Shown piece after piece: positions 20,725 to 28,038 of a stretch of 64,000 nt of DNA. Source of the stretch: an uncultured Bacteroidales bacterium (lineage in GTDB: Bacteria > Bacteroidota > Bacteroidia > Bacteroidales > UBA932); contig CASFPH010000004.1 of the NCBI GenBank assembly GCA_949296645.1, positions 1 to 64,000 on the forward strand, read 5' to 3'. The position numbers and the translations under genes were made by a program. Within the stretch, counting starts at the first letter, position 1; every line of letters starts with the position of its first letter. Below the pieces are notes generated by a model. The model saw only the letters and a list, made by a program, of their open reading frames with translations. It was not told where the DNA came from and ran no database searches.

Positions 20725-21987
20725 CTATCTGAGTATCGTTTCGTTTCTGTCGGGTCCTACAGAGATTATCCTTACAGGTACTCCTACGTATTCTTCGATG
20801 AATTTCACATATTCCATGAATTCGGACGGAAGGTCCTTCTCGTCCTTTACAGTGTTGAGAGGTTTTTTCCATCCCTTGAATTCCGTGTATACAGGTGTGA
20901 CTTCCGCATAGGTATCATACGGTACGTTTCGTGTTTCCTTTCCATCGACAATGTATGAAGTAGCGGCTTTTATCGTGTCGAATGTATCCATCACATCCGA
21001 TTTCATCATTATGAGTCCAGTAACTCCGTTTATCATGACAGTGTATTTCAAAGCGACGAGGTCGAGCCATCCTGTCCTTCTCGGTCTTCCGGTCGTGGCT
21101 CCGAATTCGAATCCGAATTTTCTGAGTTTTTCTCCGGTTTCGTCATTCAATTCTGTAGGGAAGGGACCGCTTCCTACTCTTGTACAGTATGCCTTGAATA
21201 TTCCATATACTTCGGCTACCTTGCCTGGAGCGATGCCCAGACCGGTACATGCACCTGCACATACCGTAGATGAGGATGTGACGAAAGGATATGAACCGAA
21301 ATCTATATCCAGCATCGAGCCTTGTGCACCTTCAGCGAGAATCCTTTTGCCTTCTTTGATCAGGTCGTTGGCAAAGTATTCGCCGTCGACCAGATTATAT
21401 CCCTTTATGTATTCTACGGCATCAAGCCATTCCTTTTCGTTTTCTTCGGCATTATAGGCATAATCGAATTGCTTCAGCATACCTATGTGCTTCTTTTTGA
21501 GGTTTATGAATCTTTCCATGAAGTCGCTGGAAAGGGCGTCTCCTACGCGAAGTCCGTTTCTGCCAGTCTTATCCATGTATGTAGGTCCGATACCTTTTAA
21601 AGTTGAACCTATTTTGGATTTGCCCTTGGATGCTTCGGATGCCGCATCGATTATCCTGTGCGTAGGCAGTATGAAATGAGCCTTCTTTGAAATGAAGAGC
21701 CTTTCCTTGACAGGTACTCCCGCCTTTATGAGTTCTTCACATTCGTTTCTGAAAATGATAGGGTCTATTACAACTCCGTTTCCGATGATGTTTATGCTGC
21801 CTTTTCTGAATATGCCGGAAGGAATTGTGTGAAGGACAAATTTGAATCCGTCGAAGTGGAGCGAATGTCCTGCATTCGGACCTCCCTGAAAACGCGCCAC
21901 GACAGGATATTTTTCTGCAAGAACATCTACGATCTTGCCTTTACCTTCGTCTCCCCATTGGAGACCCAATACTACATCTATACTCAT
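20725..21987 (-). CDS. purA: Adenylosuccinate synthetase
   Basis: Catalyses the GTP-dependent joining of IMP and aspartate, the first committed step to AMP. It has 420 residues. The N-terminal GTP/IMP loop GLQWGDEGKGKIVD contains the catalytic Asp13, and GGPNAGHS contains His41. STLKGIGPTYMDKTGRNGLR and the GRPRRTGWLDL guanine/aspartate region are intact. It is the first gene of the purA-MFS-dxs-feoB-like unit. The 100-base gap to ssb holds a stem-loop but no clear promoter. Confidence 0.97.
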   Translation of the reverse strand: MSIDVVLGLQWGDEGKGKIVDVLAEKYPVVARFQGGPNAGHSLHFDGFKFVLHTIPSGIFRKGSINIIGNGVVIDPIIFRNECEELIKAGVPVKERLFISKKAHFILPTHRIIDAASEASKGKSKIGSTLKGIGPTYMDKTGRNGLRVGDALSSDFMERFINLKKKHIGMLKQFDYAYNAEENEKEWLDAVEYIKGYNLVDGEYFANDLIKEGKRILAEGAQGSMLDIDFGSYPFVTSSSTVCAGACTGLGIAPGKVAEVYGIFKAYCTRVGSGPFPTELNDETGEKLRKFGFEFGATTGRPRRTGWLDLVALKYTVMINGVTGLIMMKSDVMDTFDTIKAATSYIVDGKETRNVPYDTYAEVTPVYTEFKGWKKPLNTVKDEKDLPSEFMEYVKFIEEYVGVPVRIISVGPDRNETILR

Positions 21988-22033
21988 TTCAATAAAATTT
22001 TGTATATAATAAATTCTTGTTTTTTCATATATA

Positions 22034-22062
22034 GAGGATGTCTCGTAATGACGGACATCCTC
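22034..22062. other. Stem-loop between ssb and purA
   Basis: GAGGATGTC (22034-22042) pairs perfectly with GACATCCTC (22054-22062) across an 11-base loop. It follows ssb on the minus strand but lacks a T run (TATATATGAAAAAA follows), so it may be a weak terminator of ssb, a processing site, or part of the purA leader. Confidence 0.5.
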
Positions 22063-22089
22063 ATAGTCATCGACGCTGTCGGACTGTAA

Positions 22090-22542
22090 TCAGAACGGAA
22101 GGTCATCCATTTCCTCTTCCGGCTGCAGCGCGGAGTCGGGTACCTGTACTGTCTGATTCTGTCTGGCTGCCTGTCCCTGCATCTGGACGGATTGTTCCTG
22201 GAATGCATTGTCCGCCTTCCTGTTGAGGATTCTCATCTTGTCGGCAATGATTTCAGTCACATAGTGCTTCTGTCCGTTCTGGTCATCCCAGTTTCTTGTC
22301 CGCAGGCTTCCCTCTACATAGAGCTGATTGCCTTTTCTGATGAATTTCTCACAAATGTCGGCGAGGTTGCGCCAGCATACAATGTTGTGCCACTCAGTTA
22401 CTTCCTTCAGTACCCCGGCCTTGTCCTTGTACCTTTCTGTGGTAGCAAGAGAGAACGTCGCAACAGGTGTTCCGTTCTCCAAATGTCTGATTATAGGGTC
22501 TCTCCCTACATTCCCAATCAACATAACTTTGTTTAGAGACAT
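22090..22542 (-). CDS. ssb: Single-stranded DNA-binding protein
   Basis: Binds ssDNA in replication, repair and recombination as a tetramer. It has 150 residues. The OB-fold domain (about 1-108) has the typical start MSLNKVMLIGNVGRDP and TEWHNIVCW, followed by a flexible Gln-rich linker and the acidic C-terminal tip MDDLPF that docks partner proteins. It lies 65 bases after aroE and may be transcribed with it or from its own promoter. Confidence 0.96.
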   Translation of the reverse strand: MSLNKVMLIGNVGRDPIIRHLENGTPVATFSLATTERYKDKAGVLKEVTEWHNIVCWRNLADICEKFIRKGNQLYVEGSLRTRNWDDQNGQKHYVTEIIADKMRILNRKADNAFQEQSVQMQGQAARQNQTVQVPDSALQPEEEMDDLPF

Positions 22543-22607
22543 AACTGTTGTAATTTAAATTCAGCCCCTAAATTAATAATTAATCGGCATATGGCCGTAA
22601 TAATTGT

Positions 22608-23348
22608 TCAAAAATTTTCCTTGAATATTTCAAATGACGGAATTGCCTGGTTTACGAGCCATGCAAGACCTGAAATATATAATCCGCATTTTTTTTCTGA
22701 CAATACCGGATTTTTGTAATTCGCTTCAAGAACTGCCTTTTCTGAAAAATCGAATTTGCCTCCGGACATTGCGTCCGGAATACATGGAGCCGTGAGTATG
22801 ACAAGTCCGAATTCCGCCTGGGATTCTGTCGCTTCTTCGATGGAGAGTGCCTTTATACCTGCTTTTCGCGAAAAATATTCCGCTTTTTGAAAATTCCTGT
22901 TGGTTACTGTGGTCTCAAATCCGCAGTCCCTTGCAGCAAGGGCGGCTGCTTTTCCGGCACCGCCGCATCCTATTACAAGGGCTTTCTTCTGTAAAATCTT
23001 TTTCGTTTCTGGCGATATTGCTTCCAGACAGCGTTTTACACCGTAATAATCCGTATTGTAGGAAGTTATGTTGTCTCCCGATATGACGAGAAGATTGGTA
23101 CATTCCAGTATTCCAGAAACCGGATCATGGATGTTGGACCGCATGAAAGCGTCCTCTTTGTACGGCATGGTCACGTTGAATGCGTATATCCCGTTTTCCA
23201 ATGCGAACTGCAGCCCTTCATCGAAATTCTCGCAGTCGATAAGCTGATATGAGCACTCTTTTCCGCTGAAATACTTTTTGAAAAGTTCTGGACTTTTCGA
23301 GTGTGATATATTCCTGCCTATTAGTCCGAATCTGTTCATCCGATTCAA
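22608..23348 (-). CDS. aroE: Shikimate dehydrogenase
   Basis: NADP-dependent reduction of 3-dehydroshikimate to shikimate. It has 246 residues, short for the family, as usual in Bacteroidota. Visible are the substrate motif SHSKSPELF (about 15-23), NVTMPYKE with catalytic Lys64, NTD with Asp100 and the dinucleotide-binding loop GCGGAGKAAA. A second ATG three codons in (RFGLIGRN follows) could be the true start. It is the last gene of lysS-rlmB-aroE; aroK lies about 4 kb away, so the pathway is scattered. Confidence 0.92.
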   Translation of the reverse strand: MNRMNRFGLIGRNISHSKSPELFKKYFSGKECSYQLIDCENFDEGLQFALENGIYAFNVTMPYKEDAFMRSNIHDPVSGILECTNLLVISGDNITSYNTDYYGVKRCLEAISPETKKILQKKALVIGCGGAGKAAALAARDCGFETTVTNRNFQKAEYFSRKAGIKALSIEEATESQAEFGLVILTAPCIPDAMSGGKFDFSEKAVLEANYKNPVLSEKKCGLYISGLAWLVNQAIPSFEIFKENF

Positions 23349-23370
23349 ATATGGTTGTATATGTATTCCT

Positions 23371-24165
23371 TTATTTTGTAAGTCTTTGCCTTACAGCTTC
23401 AAAGCAAAGTATGGCTGCTGATACGGAGACATTGAGAGAGTCCATTTTTCCGAGCATAGGTATTCTGATTTTTCCAGAAGAATTTTTTCTCCAGAGTTCT
23501 GTAAGCCCTTTGTCTTCGCTTCCCATTATTATTGCAGTTGGACCTGTCATGTCGCTTTCGTAATAGAGTTCCGAGTCCTGGAGCTGGGCTGTGAATATGT
23601 TTATGCCTTTTTGCATCAGCCAGCTGCACGCTTCTTTGGAAGAGCATACGGCAATTTGCCTGGTGAATACCGAACCGAGGCTGGATCTTATGACATTCGG
23701 ATTGTATATGTCCGTTTTGCAGTCGCAGAAAAATACCGCATCTGCATTTGCAGCATCCGCAGTACGCAGTACGGCACCCATGTTGCCGGGTTTCTCGATA
23801 TTTTCAAGTACCAGTACAAGCGGATTTTCCGGCAAGGTTATTTCCGACAGGGTGCAGCTCTTCTCCTTTATTACTGCAATTATGCCTTCCGTGCTTTCCC
23901 TGTAGGCAATCTTTGCATATATCTGCTGCGTTATTTCATATGTGTCGTTGCATAACCTTGAGAATTCTTCCGTGACATTTCCGTGTTTCGAGAGAAGTTC
24001 CGGAACGTAGAACAGTGTTCTTATATTGTATCCGGCTGCTGCCGCCTGTCTTATTTCACGTATTCCTTCGGCTGTAAACAAAGATTTTTCCCTGCGGACC
24101 TTTGATTTGTCCAGCAGGGAAAGCAGATCTTTTATTTTCTGATTCTGGGTAGAACTGATAAGCAT
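23371..24165 (-). CDS. SpoU (TrmH) family RNA 2'-O-methyltransferase, RlmB-like
   Basis: 264-residue SPOUT-class methyltransferase that would methylate a ribose in rRNA or tRNA using SAM. An N-terminal substrate-binding domain (about 1-105) precedes the knotted catalytic domain with the three SpoU motifs: ENIEKPGNMGAVLRTADAA (motif 1, with its Asn and Arg), AIIMGSEDKGL (motif 2) and IPMLGKMDSLNVSVSAAIL (motif 3). RlmB (23S G2251) and TrmH-like tRNA enzymes cannot be told apart here, so no symbol is given. It ends 22 bases before aroE and starts one base after lysS. Confidence 0.87.
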   Translation of the reverse strand: MLISSTQNQKIKDLLSLLDKSKVRREKSLFTAEGIREIRQAAAAGYNIRTLFYVPELLSKHGNVTEEFSRLCNDTYEITQQIYAKIAYRESTEGIIAVIKEKSCTLSEITLPENPLVLVLENIEKPGNMGAVLRTADAANADAVFFCDCKTDIYNPNVIRSSLGSVFTRQIAVCSSKEACSWLMQKGINIFTAQLQDSELYYESDMTGPTAIIMGSEDKGLTELWRKNSSGKIRIPMLGKMDSLNVSVSAAILCFEAVRQRLTK

Positions 24166-24166
24166 G

Positions 24167-25723
24167 TCATTTTTGTTCTGCCTGTTCCTTCTCTTCGTGC
24201 TTTTTGTCCCCTGTGAATTCAGGCCTCATCTGAGGGAAGAAAAGCACATCCTGAATGGATGGCGAGTTGGTCATGAACATTGTAAGCCTGTCTATACCGA
24301 TTCCCATACCTGAAGTAGGAGGCATGCCGTATTCCAACGCCCTTACGAAATCATAGTCTATGAACATTGCCTCATCGTCGCCCTTTTCCTTGAGTTTTAC
24401 CTGTTCCTTGAATCTTTCAAGCTGATCGATAGGGTCGTTAAGTTCGCTGTATGCATTGGCAAGTTCCTTTCCGTTTACGAAAAGCTCGAACCTTTCCGTA
24501 AGTTGAGGATTGGACCTGTGTCGCTTTGTCAGCGGAGATGTTTCTACCGGATAGTCTGTGATGAATGTAGGCTGTATTAGGTGTTTTTCGCAGTATTCAC
24601 CGAAAATTGCATCTATCAGCTTGCCGACTCCCATGGTTTCGTCGATTTCCACATTGAGCTTTTTGCAGACATTCCTGAGTTCTTCTTCTCCCATCCCTGC
24701 GACGTCAATTCCTGCATATTCTTTGATCGCTTCAAGCATTGGCAGCCTTCTGAAAGGTCTCTTGAATTCTATTTCATTATCTCCGATCATTATATTCGTC
24801 CTATTGTGGAGCCTGAGTGCGACCCTTTCTATCATTTCTTCCACAAAGTTCATCATCCAGTTGTAGTCCTTGTATGCTACGTATATTTCAAGAACAGTGA
24901 ACTCCGGATTGTGTGTTCTGTCCATTCCTTCGTTCCTGAAATCCTTTGCGAATTCATATACGCCGTCAAATCCTCCGACAATAAGTTTCTTGAGATAAAG
25001 TTCGTTCGCTATTCTCAGGTAGAGCGGAATGTCCAGAGTATTGTGATGTGTTATGAACGGTCTTGCAGTAGCACCTCCTGGAATAGGCTGAAGTATAGGT
25101 GTCTCCACTTCAAGATAATTGTGTTCGTTGAAAAAGTTTCTCATAGTGGAAATGATCTGGCTTCTCTTTATGAAGGTATCCTTAACATGGGGATTTACGA
25201 TCAGGTCCACATATCTCATTCTGTATCTTTGTTCGGTGTTGCTGAACGCGTCGAAAACCTCGCCGTCCTTTTCCTTCACTATGGGAAGAACCCTGAGTGA
25301 CTTGCACAAAAGTTTCAGCTCTTTTGCATGTACGGACAACTGCCCTGTCTGGGTTATGAATGCGAATCCTTTAATCCCGACGATGTCACCTATGTCAAGC
25401 AGTTTCTTGAAAACAGTGTTGTACATAGTCTTGTCCTCTGACGGGCATATCTCATCGCGTTTGACATAGACCTGGATCTTACCTTTTTCGTCCTGGATTT
25501 CCATGAATGCAGCGGCACCCATGATTCTTCTGCTCATTATACGGCCTGCAATGGATAAGTTCTGGAATTTTTCCGGTTCCTTTCCGTATTTGTCCTTTAT
25601 TTCGGCTGTATTTGTATTTACCGTGAATTCTTCAGCAGGATAGGGATTTATACCCAAAGCCTGAAGTTCCTTAAGGGATTTTCTTCTGTTGAGTTCCTGT
25701 TCGTTAAGATCTAAAAAGTCCAT
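24167..25723 (-). CDS. lysS: Lysine--tRNA ligase, class II
   Basis: Charges tRNA-Lys. It has 518 residues: an N-terminal OB-fold anticodon-binding domain and a class II catalytic core. Motif 2 is [20 protein letters not shown] and motif 3 is [18 protein letters not shown]. The C terminus has a short charged tail ([13 protein letters not shown]). It opens the lysS-rlmB-aroE unit, with a promoter at 25749-25779, and is divergent from recJ. Confidence 0.97.
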   Translation of the reverse strand: MDFLDLNEQELNRRKSLKELQALGINPYPAEEFTVNTNTAEIKDKYGKEPEKFQNLSIAGRIMSRRIMGAAAFMEIQDEKGKIQVYVKRDEICPSEDKTMYNTVFKKLLDIGDIVGIKGFAFITQTGQLSVHAKELKLLCKSLRVLPIVKEKDGEVFDAFSNTEQRYRMRYVDLIVNPHVKDTFIKRSQIISTMRNFFNEHNYLEVETPILQPIPGGATARPFITHHNTLDIPLYLRIANELYLKKLIVGGFDGVYEFAKDFRNEGMDRTHNPEFTVLEIYVAYKDYNWMMNFVEEMIERVALRLHNRTNIMIGDNEIEFKRPFRRLPMLEAIKEYAGIDVAGMGEEELRNVCKKLNVEIDETMGVGKLIDAIFGEYCEKHLIQPTFITDYPVETSPLTKRHRSNPQLTERFELFVNGKELANAYSELNDPIDQLERFKEQVKLKEKGDDEAMFIDYDFVRALEYGMPPTSGMGIGIDRLTMFMTNSPSIQDVLFFPQMRPEFTGDKKHEEKEQAEQK

Positions 25724-25748
25724 TTTTGTCCTATTTTACATTAAACTG

Positions 25749-25779
25749 CAAATTTAAATTTTTTTAGATAATCTTAAAA
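25749..25779 (-). promoter_or_regulatory. Promoter of the lysS unit
   Basis: On the minus strand a -7 box TAAATTTG (25749-25756) lies 19 bases after a degenerate -33 box TTTT (25776-25779). Transcription should start near 25742, leaving a leader of about 20 bases before lysS. Confidence 0.55.
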
Positions 25780-25789
25780 GAAAAATCCC

Positions 25790-25797
25790 TATCTTTG
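25790..25797 (+). promoter_or_regulatory. -7 promoter box of recJ
   Basis: TATCTTTG matches TAnnTTTG and ends 7 bases before the recJ ATG (25805). No TTTG -33 box stands at the usual distance. Since transcription starts about 5-8 bases after this box, recJ mRNA should be leaderless or nearly so. The surrounding TATCTTTGTAAAGATA is almost palindromic. Confidence 0.6.
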
Positions 25798-25804
25798 TAA
25801 AGAT

Positions 25805-27526
25805 ATGTCGTTAGATAAAAAATGGATAATAAAGAAGCCCGGAGACCATGCGACAGTAACCAGACTGGCCTCTGATCTCGGTATAGACGAAGCGCTGGCG
25901 GATCTGCTGGTGCAGCGCGGCATAACGACGCTTTCGCAGGCGAGAGATTTTTTCAGACCGTCGCTCGACAGACTTTATGATCCCTTTCTGATGAAGGACA
26001 TGAGGGAGGCTGTGGAAAGGTTGGATGTGGCTATAATAAACCGTGAGAAAATATTGATATACGGAGATTACGATGTTGACGGTACTACGGCAGTAGCACT
26101 TGTATATTCGTTTCTAAAGACTCTTACAGATAATGCATATTATTATATACCTGACAGATATTCCGAAGGTTACGGGATATCCTACAAGGGGGTTGATTAT
26201 GCCGTAGAAAACGGATACAGTCTTATAATATCTCTCGATTGCGGAATAAAGGCAGTGGAAAAGGTAAGATATGCTTCCGAAAAGGGTGTGGATTTCATCA
26301 TATGCGACCACCACCTTCCTGATGAAGAACTGCCGCAGGCGGTGGCTGTGCTGAATCCCAAGAGGGATGATTGCAAATATCCTTTCGACGACCTTTCCGG
26401 ATGCGGTGTAGGTTTCAAGTTCATGCAGGCTTACGCGCAGTATCGCAATATGTCTTCCGAATCCGTTCTGTCTCTTCTTGACCTGGTTGTAGTCAGCATA
26501 GCATCGGATCTTGTTTCCGTTACTGACGAGAACAGGATTCTGGCATATTACGGATTGAAACAGCTGAACGATTCTCCGAGAACCGGCCTGAGGTCCATAA
26601 TCAAGCTTTCAGGTCTTGACAGGCATGTGATTACGATAGACGACATTGTCTTCAAGATAGGGCCGAGAATAAATGCTGCGGGCCGTATGGAGTCTGGAAG
26701 AACCGCGGTGGAACTGCTGGTTTCGGACAGCGAGTCCGATGCCAAGGCCATAGGTGCTGCAATAAACGTACACAATAATGACAGGAAGAATATTGACAGG
26801 GAAATCACTCATGAAGCCCTCAAGATGGTCATAGAGGATCCCATGTTCAATGTGAAGAAAAGTTCGGTAGTATATAATCCGGGATGGCACAAGGGAGTTG
26901 TCGGCATAGTTGCGTCGAGGCTTGTCGAGGCATATTACCGTCCTACCATAGTGTTGACGAATTCTAATGGCCTGATAACTGGATCGGCAAGGAGCATTCC
27001 GGGGTTCGACCTGTATATGGCGATAGAAAGCTGTTCGGATCTTCTTGAAAATTTCGGCGGCCATATGTATGCTGCGGGATTGACGATGAAGGAGGAGAAT
27101 CTGTCGGAGTTCATACGCAGATTCGAACTTTATGTATCCAGGACGGTGACAAGTGAAATAATGACCCCTCAGGTAGAAATAGATACCAAACTCAAGTTCA
27201 GCCAGATAACCTCCAGATTTTTCCGTGTGCTGAAACAGTTCCAGCCGTTCGGCCCTGGAAATCTGTCTCCGGTTTTCATAACTGAAAACGTGTATGATAA
27301 CGGAAACGGGAAAAAGGTGGGGCAGGAGGAAGATCATCTCAAACTGGAGCTTATACAGGAAGACGATCCTTACAGATACATTTCAGCAATCGCTTTCAAT
27401 CATTCATCGCATTTCGATCATATGCAGGCTGGCAATCCTGTCGATGTCTGCTATTCCATAGCTGAAAATTACTATCGCGGCATAGCAAACATCCAGTTGC
27501 GTATAAAGGATATAAAGGAAAGGTGA
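25805..27526 (+). CDS. recJ: Single-stranded-DNA-specific exonuclease RecJ
   Basis: 5'-3' ssDNA exonuclease of recombination and mismatch repair. It has 573 residues. DHH-family metal motifs are YGDYDVDG (Asp88, 90, 92), SLDCGIK (Asp145), CDHHLPDE (Asp168-His169-His170) and VVSIASD. The DHHA1 part contains GGHMYAAGLTM, and a C-terminal OB fold follows (QPFGPGNLSPVF). It stands alone on the plus strand between divergent lysS and convergent aroK, with its stop codon directly abutting that of aroK. Confidence 0.96.
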   Translation: MSLDKKWIIKKPGDHATVTRLASDLGIDEALADLLVQRGITTLSQARDFFRPSLDRLYDPFLMKDMREAVERLDVAIINREKILIYGDYDVDGTTAVALVYSFLKTLTDNAYYYIPDRYSEGYGISYKGVDYAVENGYSLIISLDCGIKAVEKVRYASEKGVDFIICDHHLPDEELPQAVAVLNPKRDDCKYPFDDLSGCGVGFKFMQAYAQYRNMSSESVLSLLDLVVVSIASDLVSVTDENRILAYYGLKQLNDSPRTGLRSIIKLSGLDRHVITIDDIVFKIGPRINAAGRMESGRTAVELLVSDSESDAKAIGAAINVHNNDRKNIDREITHEALKMVIEDPMFNVKKSSVVYNPGWHKGVVGIVASRLVEAYYRPTIVLTNSNGLITGSARSIPGFDLYMAIESCSDLLENFGGHMYAAGLTMKEENLSEFIRRFELYVSRTVTSEIMTPQVEIDTKLKFSQITSRFFRVLKQFQPFGPGNLSPVFITENVYDNGNGKKVGQEEDHLKLELIQEDDPYRYISAIAFNHSSHFDHMQAGNPVDVCYSIAENYYRGIANIQLRIKDIKER

Positions 27527-28021
27527 TTACAGAGGTACGGTATATTCGTATTCCGATACATCTGCTACAAAATCCGCTATTCCCATATAATATTTTTCCC
27601 TTTTTTCCGTCAGGAGAGTTATTGTGTTTTTTATTTCGTCAGTTGATTTCCCGTCAAGCAGCGGTCTTTTGTTTTCACCGAAGGATGTAAGATTATATGT
27701 TATTTTGTCAATTGTAGATTTCAGGTAGATGTTGAAACATTTTTCCTTTAGCAGTTTCCTCGCCTCTTCAGTAACAGGAGTGCCGCCTCCGAGTGACAGG
27801 ATGCAATTGTCGTTGGAATGTATTATCTTTTTCAGACAGCATAATTCGATTTCCCTGAAACCGGATTCTCCCTTTTCTACGAAAATCTGCCGGATATCCA
27901 TGCCTTCTGTTTCTGTTATATAATCGTCGAGGTCTATGAGTTCTAATCCCGTAACCGCAGACAATTCCTTACCTATGGAACTTTTTCCGACTCCCATTAT
28001 GCCGCATAAAGTGATAATCAT
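27527..28021 (-). CDS. aroK: Shikimate kinase
   Basis: Phosphorylates shikimate at the 3-hydroxyl with ATP. It has 164 residues. The Walker A motif is GIMGVGKSSIGKEL (about 7-20), the shikimate-binding DxD-like segment is DLDDYI, and GGGTPV is the conserved glycine-rich substrate loop. It is the last gene of the rimP-to-parC unit, 17 bases after parC. Its stop abuts the convergent recJ stop with no spacer, so transcripts from both sides must run past each other or end inside the genes. Confidence 0.94.
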   Translation of the reverse strand: MIITLCGIMGVGKSSIGKELSAVTGLELIDLDDYITETEGMDIRQIFVEKGESGFREIELCCLKKIIHSNDNCILSLGGGTPVTEEARKLLKEKCFNIYLKSTIDKITYNLTSFGENKRPLLDGKSTDEIKNTITLLTEKREKYYMGIADFVADVSEYEYTVPL

Positions 28022-28038
28022 GATAAATATAATTACCT

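Noticed and set aside
22034-22062. Rho-independent terminator of ssb
   Set aside because: The stem is perfect but no T run follows on either strand, so it is listed only as a stem-loop.
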